Source: Muntiacus reevesi
Lineage: Eukaryota; Chordata; Mammalia; Artiodactyla; Cervidae
Assembly (NCBI RefSeq): GCF_963930625.1
Contig: NC_089264.1
Location: 4,464,001 to 4,528,000 of the forward strand
Direction: 5' to 3'
Length of the DNA stretch: 64,000 nt
Shown: in pieces, positions 24,411-36,024 of the stretch
How the letters are laid out: the number at the start of each line of letters is the position of its first letter
How positions within the stretch are numbered: the first letter of the stretch is position 1
Translations under genes and position numbers: made by a program
Notes under the pieces: generated by a model
What the model was told of the DNA's origin: nothing
The model's database searches: none
The model's input: the letters and a program-made list of their open reading frames with translations, nothing else

Positions 24411-24600
24411 AACTATGAGCCATGCCTTGTAGGGCCACATAAGATGGATGGGTCATGGTGGAGACTTCTGACAAAATATGATCTATTTGAGAAGGAAATG
24501 ACAAACCACTTCAGTATTATTGCCTTGAAAACCCCATTAACAGTAGGAAAAGGCAAAAAGATAGGACTGAAAGATGAACTTCCCAGGTCGGTAGGTGTCC

Positions 24601-24615
24601 AAAATGCTATGAGAG
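24601..24615 (+). repeat. Left TSD of the full-length L1
   Basis: AAAATGCTATGAGAG, identical to 32468-32482. It is BovB sequence duplicated by L1 integration. Confidence 0.92.
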
Positions 24616-27318
24616 GGAGGAGCCAAGATGGCGGAGGAGTAGGACGGGGAGACCACTTTCTCTCCTAGAAATTCATCAAAAGAATAACTGAACGCAGAGC
24701 AAACTTCACAAAACAACTTCTGATCGCTAGCTGAGGTCATCAGGCGCCCAGAAAAGCAGCCCATTGTCTTCGAAAGGAGGTAGGACAAAATATAAAAGAT
24801 AAAAAGTGAGACAAAAGAGCTAAGGACAGAGATCCATCCCGGGAAGGGAGTCTTAATAGAGGACGTTTCCAGACACCGGGAAACCCTTGCACTGGCGGGC
24901 CTGGGAGAAGTGTTTGAATCTCGGAGGGCAACCTGACTGGGAGGGAAACAATAAATAAAACCCACAGATTACGAGCCTAAAAGCAACTCCCAGCAGAAAA
25001 GTACCCCAGACAACCACATCCGCCACCAGCAAGTGGGGGCAGAACGGAGAGGAGCGGGTGGCATTGCTTGGGGTAGGGTCCAGGCCTGAGTGCCCTGAGG
25101 ACAATCGGAGGGAGCTTTTGTGAGTTGCCAACTTGAACAGTGGGAGAGCAAAATAGAGAAAGAAAATTAACCCGCTCGAACACACTGCCGGTCGTTCGCA
25201 GAACAAAGGGACCGAGCAAGTCCAGAGAAGAGCTCGCAGGCTGCAGACCGGCCCAGCCCCGCTGGAGGCAGGAGGCAGGGGGGAGGGGAAGGTGCAGGCT
25301 CGGCCCCAAGGACCGCATCCCCTGCCACACTGCAAACAGTCCTTCAGTTTCTAATCAAAGACCTCCTGAGATTCTGGATGGTCGACATCACCCGGGAGGG
25401 TGGCCGCGAGACACAGGGCTCAGGCACCCGACCGGTGCGGGCGGGGACTGGGGCTGGGGACGCGGAGGGCAGAAGGCTCACGCACTGACTGGCGCTGGCG
25501 GAAACTGAGACTGGGACTGCGGAAGGGAGTGGGCGCGCCGCACCCGGGGAGAGTGCGCCCCTCAAGCTCCTGGCTGCCTGAGCTGCTCGGACGGGGTAGG
25601 CGTAAAAAGCAGGCGCAGCTTTTTGTTCCGCACTTTTGTGGAACACCTGAGGTCTGGAACCGCGCACAGCGCGGGGCGCATTCCATATAGTGCAGCCGGG
25701 AGCCTGAGCAGCGCCAGCCCCTCCCTGCAGCGTCAGCCCTCCCGGCAGTGCGAGGGAACTAGCTACCTGAATAAGAGTCCACCCGCGCCCAACTGTGTCA
25801 GGGCGGAAATGAGGCTCTGAAGAGACTGGCAAACAGAAGCCAAATAAACAAAGGGAACCGCTTCAGAAGGGACCGGTGCAACAGATTAAAATCCCTGAAG
25901 AAAACACCGACTACACCGGAAGGGGCCTGTAGGTATCGAGAAGTGTAAGCTGAAACTGAGCCGAACCCACACTGACCGCAACAGCTCCAGAAAAATTCCT
26001 AGATATATTTTTACATTTTTTTAAGAAAGAAAAAATAATTTTTTATTTTTTTTAATTTTTTCTCTTTTATTTTCCTTTAAAATTCCCTATTACTCCCCCA
26101 TTACTTCTTAACTTTCATTTTCATAGATTTTTATGATTTTTTTAATTAGGGAAAAATTTTTTCTTTCTTTTTTTTTCTTCTTTTTTTTTTTTCCTTTTTC
26201 TCTTCTATTTTCTATTTTTCTTTTTCTCTTATTTCTTTTAAACTCCTCTAGTACTTCTCTACTACTCCTTAATTTTCATTTTCAATACACTATAACCTTA
26301 CCAAAAAAAAAAAATGAGAAGCCCTATTTTTAAACTGAACTTCATATATATTTCTAAAATTTTTTTGTGTGTTTTGGTTTTTGTTTTTAATGTAGTATTT
26401 TTAAGAGTCTAACCTCTACTCTAGATGTTTAATTTTTGTTTTTCAGTATATGATATAAATTGTGAACATTTAAGAATCCAATATTCAGTTCCCATTTTTA
26501 TTTAGGAGTGTGTTGATTATTCTCCCCCAATCTTGACTCTCTGTTTTCTACCTCAGAACACCTCTATTTCCTCCTTTCCCCTTCTCTTCCCAATCCAATT
26601 CTGTGAATCTTTGTGGGTGTCTGGGCTACACAGAACACTCTGGGAACAGACAACTGCATAGATCTGTCTCTCTCCTCTTGAGTCCCCCTTTTTCTCCTCC
26701 TGCTCATCTCTATCTCCCTCCTCCCTCTCCTCTTCTTCATGTAACTCTGTGAACCTCTCTGGGTGTCCCTAACAGGGGAGAATCTTTTTGCCATTAACCT
26801 AGAAGTTTTATTATCAGTGCTGTATAGTTGGAGAAGTCCTGAGACTACTGGAAGAATAAAACTGAAATCCAGAGGCAGGAGACTTAAGCCCAAAACCTGA
26901 GAACACCAGAAAACTCCTGACTACATGGAACTTTAAGTAATAAGTGACCGTCCAAAAGCCTCCAAACCTACACTGAAACCAACCACCACCCAAGAGCCAA
27001 TAAGTTTTAGAGCAAGACATACCACATAAATTCTCCAGTAACACAGGAACATAGCCCTGAACGTCAACATACAGGCTACCCAAGGTCACACCTAACACAT
27101 AGACCCATCTCAAAACTCATTACTGGGCACTCCATAGCTCTCCAAAGAGAAGAAATCAAGTTCCACGCACCAGAACACCGACGCAAGCTTCCCTAACCAG
27201 GAAACCTTGACAAGCCAATCATCTAACCCCACCCACTGGGTAAAACCTCCACAATAAAAAGGAACCACAGACCTCCAGAATACAGAAAGCCCACTCCAGA
27301 TACAGCAATCTAAACAAG
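24616..27318 (+). promoter_or_regulatory. L1 5'UTR with internal promoter and YY1-like site
   Basis: L1 5'UTRs carry an internal RNA polymerase II promoter. Here CCAAGATGGCGG at 24623-24634 fits the YY1 motif that positions initiation in primate L1s. The stretch 24890-25960 is GC rich with many CpGs, which suggests a target for methylation silencing. It is followed at 26000-26330 by a strongly pyrimidine-rich, T-dominated tract. Promoter activity is inferred from family knowledge. Confidence 0.7.
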
Positions 27319-28245
27319 ATGAAAAGGCAAAGAAATACCCAACAGGTAAAGGAACATGAAAAAAGCCCACCAAGTCAAACAAAAGAGGAGGAGATAGGGA
27401 ATCTACCTGAAAAAGAATTTAGAATAATTATAATAAAAATGATCTAAAATCTTGAAAACAAAATGGAGTCATAGATAAATAGCCTGGAAACAAAGATTGA
27501 AAAGATGCAAGAAATGTTTAATAAAGACCTAGAAGAAATAAAAAAGAGTCAATTAAAAATGAATAATGCAATGAATGAGATCAAAAACACTCTGGAGGGA
27601 ACCAAGAGTAGAATAATGGAGACAGAAGATAGGATAAGTGAGGTAGAAGATAAAATGGTGGAAATAAATGAAGCAGAGAGGAAAAAAGAAAAAAGGATCA
27701 AAAGAAATGAGGACAACCTCAGGGACCTCTGGGACAATGTGAAATGTCCCAACATTCGAATCATAGGAGTCCCAGAAGAAGAAGACAAAAAGAAAGGCCA
27801 TGAGAAAATACTCGAGGAGATAATAGCTGAAAACTTCCCTAAAATGGGGAAGGAAAAAGTCACCCAAGTCCAAGAAACCCAGAGAGCCCCTAACAGGATA
27901 AACCCAAGGCGAAACACCCCAAGACACATATTAATCAAATTAACAAAGATCAAACACAAAGAACAAATACTAAAAGCAGCAAGGGAGAAACAACAAATAA
28001 CACACAAAAGGATTCCCACAAGGATGACAGCTGATCTATCAATAGAAACCCTCCAGGCCAGAAGGGAATGGCAGGACATATTGAAAGTAATGAAAGAGAA
28101 TAACCTACAACATAGATTACTGTACCCAGCAAGGATCTCATTCAGATATGAAGGAGAATTCAAAAGCTTTACAGACAAGCAAAAGCTGAGAGAACTCAGC
28201 ACCACCAAACCAGCTCTTCAACAAATGCTAAAGGATCTTCTCTAG
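27319..28245 (+). pseudogene. L1 ORF1 (RNA-binding chaperone), two nonsense codons
   Basis: ORF1p is the trimeric RNA-binding protein that coats L1 RNA. I place the start at the ATG opening MKRQRNTQQ, because it precedes a full-length frame in register with the downstream 246-codon open part. Two in-frame stops follow: TAA at 27445-27447 and TAG at 27472-27474, both explainable as C-to-T changes in glutamine codons. Next come a Lys/Glu-rich coiled coil ('MNEIKNTLEGTKSRIMETE'), the RRM region ('LRDLWDNVKCPNIRIIGVPE') and the C-terminal domain ('ARREWQDILKVMKENN'). Total reach is 308 codons plus stop. Re-initiation at 27505 could in principle give a shortened protein, but that is speculation. 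Confidence 0.9.
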
Positions 28246-28296
28246 ACAGGAAATGCAGAAAGGCTGTATAAACATGAACCCAAAACAACAAAGTAA

Positions 28297-31200
28297 ATGG
28301 CAACGGGACCACACCTATCAATAATTACCTTAAATGTAAATGGGTTGAATGCCCCAACCAAAAGACAAAGATTGGCTGAATGGATACAAAAACAAGACCC
28401 CTATATATGCTGTCAACAAGAGACCCACCTCAAAACAAGAGACACATACAGACTAAAAGTGAAGGGCTGGAAAAAATATTTCATGCAAACGGAGACCAAA
28501 AGAAAGCAGGAGTCGCAATACTCATATCAGACAAAATAGACTTTCAAATAAAGGATGTGAAAAGAGACAAAGAATGACACTACATAATGATCAAAGGATC
28601 AATCCAAGAAGAAGATATAACAATTATAAATATACATGTGCCCAACATAGGAGCACCGCAATATGTAAGGCAAACGCTAATGAGTATCAAAGAGGAAATT
28701 AATAGTAACACAATAATAGTGGGAGACTTTAATACCCCACTCACAACTATGGATAGATCAACTAAACAGAAAATTAACAAGGAAACACAAACCTTAAATG
28801 ACACAGTGGACCAGCTAGACCTAATTGATATCTATAGGACATTTCACCCCAAAACAATCAACTTCACCTTTTTCTCAGGTGCACACGGAACCTTCTCCAG
28901 AATAGATCACATCTTGGGCCGTAAATCTGGTCTTGGAAAATTCAAAAAAATTGAAATCATTCCAGTCATCTTTTCTGACCACAGTGCAGTAAGATTAGAT
29001 CTCAATTACAGGAAAAAAATTGTTAAAAATTCAAAATATGGAGGCTAAATAACACGCTTCTGAATAACCAACAAATCATAGAAGAAATCAAAAAAGAAAT
29101 CAAAATATGTATAGAAATGAATGAAAATGAAAACACAACAACCCAAAACCTATGGGACACTGTAAAAGCAGTGCTAAGGGGAAGGTTCATAGCATTACAG
29201 GTATACATCAAGAAACAAGAAAAAAGCCAAATAAATACCCTAAATCTACACCTAAAGCAATTAGAGAAGGAAGAAATGAAGAACCCCAGGGTTAGCAGAA
29301 GGAAAGAAATCTTAAAAATTAGGGCAGAAATAAATGCAAAAGAAACTAAAGAGACCATAGCAAAAATCAACAAAGCTAAAAGCTGGTTTTTTGAAAAAAT
29401 AAACAAAATTGACAAACCATTAGCAAGACTCATTAAGAAACAAAGAGAGAAGAACCAAATTAACAAATTAGAAATGAAAATGGAGAGATCACAACAGACA
29501 ACACTGAAATCCAAAGGATCATAAGAGACTACTACCAGCAGCTCTATGCCAATAAAATGGACAACTTGGATGAAATGGACAAATTCTTAGAAAAGTATAA
29601 CTTTCCAAAACTGAACCAGGAAGAAATAGAAGATCTTAACAGAACCATCACAAGCAAGGAAATCGAAACTGTAATCAAAAATCTTCCAGCAAACAAAAGC
29701 CCAGGACCAGATGGCTTCACAGCTGAATTCTACCAAAAATTTAGAGAAGAGCTAACACCCATCTTACTCAAACTCTTCCAGAAAATTGCAGATGAAGGTA
29801 AACTTCCAAACTCATTCTATGAGGCCACCATCACACTAATTCCAAAACCAGACAAAGATGCCACAAAAAAAGAAAACTACAGGCCAATATCACTGATGAA
29901 CATAGATGCAAAAATCCTTAACAAAATTCTAGCAAACAGAATCCAACAACATATTAAAAAAATCATACACCATGACCAAGTGGGCTTTATCCCAGGAATG
30001 CAAGGATTCTTTAATATCCGCAAATCGGTCAATGTAATACACCACATTAACAAATTGGAAGATAAAAACCATATGATTATCTCAATAGATGCAGAGGAAG
30101 CCTTTGAGAAAATTCAACACTCATTTATGATTAAAACTCTCCAGAAAGCAGGAATAGAAGGAACATACCTCAACATAATAAAAGCTATATATGACAAACC
30201 CACAGCAAGCATCACCCTCAATGGTGAAAAATTGAAAGCATTTCCTCTGAAATCAGGAACAAGACAAGGATGCCCACTCTCACCACTACTATTCAACATA
30301 GTGTTGGAAGTTTTGGCCACAGCAATCAGAGCAGAAAAAGACGTAAAAGGAATCCAGATAGGAAAAGAAGAAGTGAAACTCTCGCTGTTTGCAGATGACA
30401 TGATCCTCTACATAGAAAACCCTAAAGACTCTTCCAGAAAATTACTAGAGCTAATCAATGAATATAGTAAAGTTGCAGGATATAAAATTAACACACAGAA
30501 ATCCCTTGCATTCCTATATACTAACAATGAAAAAACAGAAAGAGAAATTAAGGAAACAATACCATTCACCATTGCAACAAAAAGAATAAAATACTTAGGA
30601 GTATATCTACCTAAAGAAACAAAAGACCTATACACAGAAAACTATAAAACACTGATGAAAGAAATCAAAGAGGACACAAATAGATGGAGAAACATACCGT
30701 GTTCATGGATTGGAAGAACCAATATTGTCAAAATGGCTATTCTACCCAAAGCAATCTATAGATTCAATGCAATCCCTATCAAGCTACCAACGGTATTTTT
30801 CACAGAACTAGAACAAATAATTTCACAATTTGTATGGAAATACAAAAAACCTCGAATAGCCAAAGTAATCTTGAGAAAGAAGAATGGAACTGGAGGAATC
30901 AACCTGCCTGACTTCAGACTCTACTACAAAGCCACAGTCATCAAGACAGTATGGTACTGGCACAAAGACAGAAATATAGATCAATGGAACAGAATAGAAA
31001 GCCCAGAGATAAATCCATGAACCTATGGACACCTTATCTTTGACAAAGAAGGCAAGGATATACAATGGAAAAAAGACAACCTCTTTAACAAGTGGTGCTG
31101 GGAAAGCTGGTCAACCACTTGTAAAAGAATGAAACTAGAACACTTTCTAACACCATACACAAAAATAAACTCAAAATGGATTAAAGATCTAAATGTAAGA

Positions 31201-32112
31201 TCAGAAACTATAAAACTCCTAGAGGAGAACATAGGAAAAACACTCTCTGACATAAATCACAGCAAGATCCTCTATGACCCACATCCCAGAATATTGGAAA
31301 TAAAAGCAAAAATAAACAAACGGGACCTAATGAAACTTAAAAGCTTCTGCACTACAAAGGAAACTATAAGTAAGGTGAAAAGACAGCCCTCAGATTGGGA
31401 GAAAATAATAGCAAATGAAGAAACAGACAAAGGATTAATCTCAAAAATATACAAGCAACTCCTGAAGCTCAATTCCAGAAAAATAAATGACCCAATCAAA
31501 AAATGGGCCAAAGAACTAAACAGACATTTCTCCAAAGGAGACATACAGATGGCTAACAAATACATGAAAACATGCTCAACATCACTCATCATCAGAGAAA
31601 TGCAAATCAAAACCACAATGAACTTCCATTACACGCCAGTCAGGATGGCTGCTATCCAAAAGTCTACAAGCAATAAATGCTGGAGAGGGTGTGGAGAAAA
31701 GGGAACCCTCTTACACTGTTGGTTGGAATGCAAACTAGTACAGCCACTATGGAAAACAGTGTGGAGATTTCTTAAAAAACTGGAAATAGTACTGCCATAT
31801 GACCCAGCAATACCACTTCTGGGCATACACACTGAGGAATCCAGATCTGAAAGAGACACGTGCTCTCCAATGTTCATCGCAGCACTGTTTATAATAGCCA
31901 GGACATGGAAGCAACCTAGATGCCCATCAGCAGACGAATGGATAAGGAAGCTGTGGTATATATACAACATGGAATATTACTCAGCCATTAAAAAGAATTC
32001 ATTTGAATCAGTTCTAATGAGATGGATGAAACTGGAGCCCATTATACAGAGTGAAGTAAGCCAGAAAGATAAAGAACATTACAGCATACTAACACATATA
32101 TATGGAATTTAG
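28297..32112 (+). pseudogene. L1 ORF2 (endonuclease-reverse transcriptase), broken
   Basis: ORF2p nicks DNA and reverse-transcribes L1 RNA at the nick. The span of 3816 bases (1272 codons) is close to the usual L1 ORF2 size of about 1275 residues. Endonuclease signatures are 'LNVNGLNAP' at the start, GDFN at 28722-28733 and SDH at 28974-28982. RT signatures are 'SGTRQGCPLSPLLF' and FADD at 30388-30399. A C-terminal Cys-rich motif (CWRGCGEKGTLLHC) begins at 31678. Lesions: a frameshift in the A-run near 28472, TGA at 28575-28577, a frameshift near 29035, a frameshift near 29463 and TGA at 31018-31020. After 29557 the frame is open except for the last stop. No complete protein is possible. Confidence 0.93.
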
Positions 32113-32467
32113 AAAGATGGTAATGATAACCCTATATGCAAAACAGAAAAAGAGACACAGAAGTACAGAACGGACTTTTGAACTCTGTGGGAGAAGGTGA
32201 GGGTGGGATATTTCAAAAGAACAGCATGTATATTATCTATGGTGAAACATTATCTATGGTGAAACACATCACCAGGCCAGGTGGGATGCATGAGACAAGT
32301 GCTCGGGCCTGGTGCACTGGGAAGACCCAGAGGAATCGGGTGGAGAGGGAGGTGGGAGGAGGGATTGGGATGGGGAATACGTGTAACTCTATGGCTGATT
32401 TATGTCAATGTATGACAAAACCCACTGAAATGCTGTGAATTAATTAGCCTCCAACTAATTTTTTTTA
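32113..32467 (+). other. L1 3'UTR and tail
   Basis: It contains the G-rich ruminant L1 3'UTR block ('gagagggaggtgggagga') and 'gctgatttatgtcaatgtat', ending at 'taattagcctccaactaa'. The same block recurs in the truncated copies at 8270, 19707, 21643 and 46308, which confirms the family link. Confidence 0.88.
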
Positions 32468-32482
32468 AAAATGCTATGAGAG
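32468..32482 (+). repeat. Right TSD of the full-length L1
   Basis: AAAATGCTATGAGAG, matching 24601-24615. The BovB leader resumes immediately ('atcaatcaagaaataactcc'). Confidence 0.92.
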
Positions 32483-34535
32483 ATCAATCAAGAAATAACT
32501 CCATAAAGAATGCAGAGATGGAGCCAAAGCATAAACAATACCCAGTTGTGGATTTGATGGGTGATGGAAGCTAAGTCTTATGCTGTAAACGGCAATATTG
32601 CATAGGAACCTGGAATATTAAGTCCATGAATCAAGGCAAATTGGAAGTGGTCAAACAGGAGATGGCAAGAGTACACATTGACATTTTAGGAATCAGTGAG
32701 CTAAAATGGAATGGAATGAGTGAGTTTAACTCAGATGACCATTATATCTACTACTGTGAACAAAAATCCCTTAGGAGAAATGGAGTAGTCATCATAGTCA
32801 GCAAGAGTCTGAAATTCAGTACTTGAATGCAATCTCAAAAATGACAGAATGATCTCTTTTCATTTCCAAGGCCAACCATTCAATATCACAGTAATCCAAG
32901 TTAATGCCCTACTAATAATGCTGAAGAAGCTGAATTTGAATGGTTCTATGAAGACCTACAAGACTTTCTAGAACTAACACCCCCCCAAAAAAGTCTTTTT
33001 CATTATAGGGGACTGGACTGCAAAAGCAGGAAGTAAAGAAACAGAGGACAACAACAGGATGGGAAGGACTAGAGATCTCTTCAAGAAAATTAGAGATACC
33101 AAGGGAATATTTCATGCAAAGATGGGCTCAATTAATGACAGACATGGTATGGATCTAACAGAAGCAGAAGATATTAAGAAGAGGTGGCAAGAATACACAG
33201 AAGAACTATACAAAAAAGATCTTCAAAACCCAGATAATCACAATGGTGTGACCACTCACCTAGAGCCAAACATCCTAGAATGTGAAGTCAAGTGGGCCTT
33301 AGGAAGCATCACTATGAACAAAGCCAGTGGAGGTGATAGAATTCCAGTTGAGCTATTTCAAATCCTGAAAAATGATGCTGTGAAAGTGCTGCACCCAATA
33401 CGCCAGCAAATTTGGAAAACTCAGCAGTGGCCACAGGGCTGGAAAAGATCAGTTTTCATTCCAATCCCTAAGAAAGGCAATCCCAAAGAATGTTCAAACT
33501 ACCGCACAATTGCACTCATCTCACACACTAGTAAAGTAATGCTTAAAATTCTTCAAGCCAAGCTTCATCAATGTAGGTCAGGAAGCAACATTTAGAACTG
33601 GACATGGAACAACAAACTGGTTCCAAGCAGGAAAAGGAGTATGTCAAGGTTGTACATTGTCACCCTACTTATTTAACTTATATGCAGAGTACATCATGAG
33701 AAATGCTGGGCTGGAAGAAGCACAAGCTGGAATCAAGATTGCCAGGAGAAATCTCAATAACTTCAGATATGCAGATGACACCACCCTTATGGCAGAAAGT
33801 GAAGAGGAACTAAAGAGCCTCTTGATGAAAGTGAAAGAGGAGAGTGAAAAAGTTGGCTTAAAGCTCAACATTCAGAAAACTAGCATCATGGCATCCGGTC
33901 CCATCACTCCATGGCAAATAGATAGGGAAACAGTGGGTTACTTTATTTTTCTGGCCTCCAAAATCACTGCAGATGGTGATTGTAGCCATGAAATTAAAAG
34001 ATGCTTACTCCTTGGAAGGAAAGTTATGACCAACCTAGACAGCGTATTAAAAAGCAGAGATATTATTTTGCCAACAAAGGTCTGTCTAGTCAAGGCTATG
34101 GTTTTTCCAGTAGTCATGTATGGATGTGAGAGATGGACTATAAAGAAAGCTGAGCGCCGAAGAACTGATGCTTTTGAAATGTGGCATTGGAGAAGACTCG
34201 TGAGAGTCCCTTGGGCTGCAAGGAGATCCAACCAGTCCATCCGAAAGGAGATCAGTCCTGGGTGTTCATTGGAAAAACTGATGTTGAAGCTGAAACTCCA
34301 ATACTTTGGCTGCCTGATGTGAAGAGCTGACTCATTGGAAAAGACCCTGATTCTGGGAGGGATTGGGGGCAGGAGGAGAAGGGGACGACAGAGGATGAGA
34401 TGGTTGGATGGCATCACGGACATGGGTTTGGATGGACACCAGGAGTTGGTAATGGACAAGGAGGCCTGGCGTGAAGTGATTCATGGGGTCACAAAGAGTC
34501 AGACATGACTGAGTTACTGAACTGAACTGAAACTG

Positions 34536-34706
34536 AGCTTTACCATTTAGCTTCTGTCACCTTAAGACATTTTCAAATATTTATTATATTTATAATATTA
34601 TGTATATTATATATTATATTTATTATAATAAATGAGCTAATGTAAATACTTGAAACAAGCCTAGAGCCTGGCACATGGAAAATGTTCAATAAAATATATT
34701 GGATTT
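34536..34706 (+). repeat. MIR SINE with AT-rich interruption
   Basis: 'agcctagagcctggcacatg' and 'gttcaataaaat' match the MIR 3' core, and 'tagcttctgtcaccttaaga' matches the central part. A (TA)-rich stretch at about 34580-34630 splits it. Confidence 0.6.
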
Positions 34707-34834
34707 AACTAAGTCTTGCTGCTTTGTTTATTACATCCACAAAGACACTATTCCTTTTCTAATTTTCATCTTATATTGGCACATTAACAATCGTGTTATT
34801 TTCAAGTATACAGCAAAGTGATCAGTTATATATG

Positions 34835-35309
34835 TGTTGAGTTGGTTTCTCTCCCTTGGTTCTTCTCTCACTGTGGCAAAGAACTGGAATGACAGACTAG
34901 TTACAGCTCAAGCAGGGAGGATTTATTAAATAAGTTGCATGTAGTACACTCCCAGAGAGATGTGAAAGTGGACCAACTCCACAGGATTGATCTTGACCAA
35001 TTTTGGTTTCCCCTTTATACTTTTTGTCTTTTCCCCTTGGCGGTTTGTGGGACTTGATTGGCTATTTCCCATTCAAATTAGGGCTTGTACCTGTATCCAA
35101 TCAGGGAAGGGAATGTAAATAGAGTGCATGTTCAAGGCCAATTATTGAAGGGGGGTGTTTGGGCATGTTTTCCTGCCAGAGGTTCTCACTCCATGGATTT
35201 TCATGGACTTTTTCCTCTTTATTTGTTTGTCCCTTTCACAGATTTTTTCTAGTCACTGCTTCCTCTAGCTGACATTTTTGACTCCTTTTTCTACTCTAAC
35301 TCCATAACA
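34835..35309 (-). mobile_element. Solo LTR of an endogenous retrovirus (class I-like)
   Basis: A 475-bp block with TG...CA ends (on the minus strand TGTTATGG...CTCAACA), flanked by the 4-bp duplication TATG at 34831-34834 and 35310-35313. On the minus strand it has a TATA-like 'gtataaagg' at 35012-35020, CCAAT at about 35057-35061 upstream of it and AATAAA at 34922-34927 downstream, the U3-R-U5 order of an LTR. No primer-binding site, coding region or second LTR adjoins it, so the internal part was probably lost by LTR-LTR recombination. The 4-bp TSD fits gamma-like ERVs. The family is not named. Confidence 0.82.
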
Positions 35310-35419
35310 TATGTATCTATTCTTTTTCAACTTTCCCCCCCCCCCCCATTTGGGTTATTACAGAATATTAAACAGCATTTCCTGTCCTGTACAGTAGATT
35401 CTTGTTGGTTATCTAATTT

Positions 35420-35554
35420 TTTAACACTATTTTTTTGGGGGGAGGGCATGCTGATCAGCATGTAGATCTTAGTTCTCTGTACAGGTACTGAGTTCACACC
35501 TCCTACAGTGGTAGCATTGATTCTTAACCACTGGACCACCAAGAAAGTCCAATA
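35420..35554 (-). mobile_element. CHR-type tRNA-derived SINE fragment
   Basis: The plus strand reads the antisense head of the cetartiodactyl CHR SINE: 'gtagatcttagttctctgta', 'ctgagttcacacctcctaca', 'cttaaccactggaccaccaa'. ATCTAATTT flanks it at 35411-35419 and 35555-35563. Confidence 0.8.
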
Positions 35555-35600
35555 ATCTAATTTGTTAATAAATATAGCAGTGTGTATATGTCAAAAGACA

Positions 35601-36013
35601 CTGTTCTTTGAAACAAAGTAGAGTAAGCAAGGCCAAATGCTTGCTGAATTTCCAGCTTGGCCATCTTCCATCACAGTCCCTCTGAATAGCTAAAAGTCAT
35701 AGGTATTTGGGTTTTAGTCTCTAGTCCCCTGGCCTGCTCTTAGCTGATTGCTGGTCAGTCCCTGTTATCCTGTTAGTTACTTAGGAATTAAAAGAACTGT
35801 TAATATAGGCTCCCTTCAGGGATATCTGATATTAATTGACAAAAGAGGAGAATCTTACATTTGCTGTACCGTTGAGAACCCAAAAGGCTGACAGGAATCG
35901 CCCTTTCCCACTTCACTTCTCTCAGGTTTCCCTCTAAATTTAGTAAATTGTGTGATGGACAAAACAAAATGAAGAGAGATGTAGATCCCAGACAGTAATG
36001 AGCTGCTAGTTAC
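35601..36013. other. Intergenic sequence, no gene seen
   Basis: No repeat or gene recognised. Confidence 0.5.
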
Positions 36014-36024
36014 CTGGAATTTTT

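Larger units (their letters stand above)
24616..32467 (+). mobile_element. Full-length ruminant L1 (L1-BT type)
   Basis: A 7.85-kb element with every L1 part in place: a 2.7-kb 5'UTR, ORF1, a 51-base spacer, ORF2, and a 3'UTR of about 350 bases. Its first bases are 'ggaggagccaagatggcgga', the canonical 5' start, and the identical 15-bp TSDs show a single insertion event. The tail is odd: after 'gcctccaactaa' come T8 and a short A run rather than a long poly(A). ORF1 has two stops; ORF2 has three frameshifts and two stops. The exact TSD and limited decay suggest it is fairly recent, but this copy cannot move on its own. Confidence 0.95.
24411..34530 (+). mobile_element. BovB LINE, near 5'-complete, split by a full-length L1
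   Basis: The left part (24411-24615) is the BovB leader; the right part (32468-34530) carries the polyprotein region and the 3' tail ('gactgagttactgaactga'). The endonuclease N-terminus is at 32626-32826 (MNQGKLEV start, DDHYIYY). The RT is split between 33059-33595 and 33657-34322; 'RYADDTTLMAESEEE' keeps the catalytic YADD at 33768-33779, and 'MVFPVVMYGCERW' marks the C-terminal region. Two internal deletions are visible: the late endonuclease jumps to the linker near 33040, and the RT core between 'ILQAKLHQC' and 'RSGSNI' near 33575 has lost the finger and motif A region. It is therefore dead despite its YADD box. Confidence 0.88.
34785..35600 (-). mobile_element. Old L1 3'UTR, split by an LTR and a SINE
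   Basis: Antisense L1 3'UTR pieces at 34785-34834 ('caagtatacagcaaagtgat'), 35310-35419 ('gggttattacagaatattaa', 'acagtagattcttgttggtt') and 35555-35600 ('aatatagcagtgtgtatatg'). The pieces are collinear, so they were one fragment before the two insertions. A C14 run lies at 35335-35348. Confidence 0.75.

Noticed and set aside
27549..28208. A 219-codon open frame on the minus strand
   Set aside because: It is the antisense shadow of L1 ORF1. A-rich sense codons leave the complement rich in hydrophobic codons and free of stops.
33938..34459. A 173-codon minus-strand frame
   Set aside because: Antisense shadow of the BovB C-terminal region; the same shadow recurs at every BovB copy.
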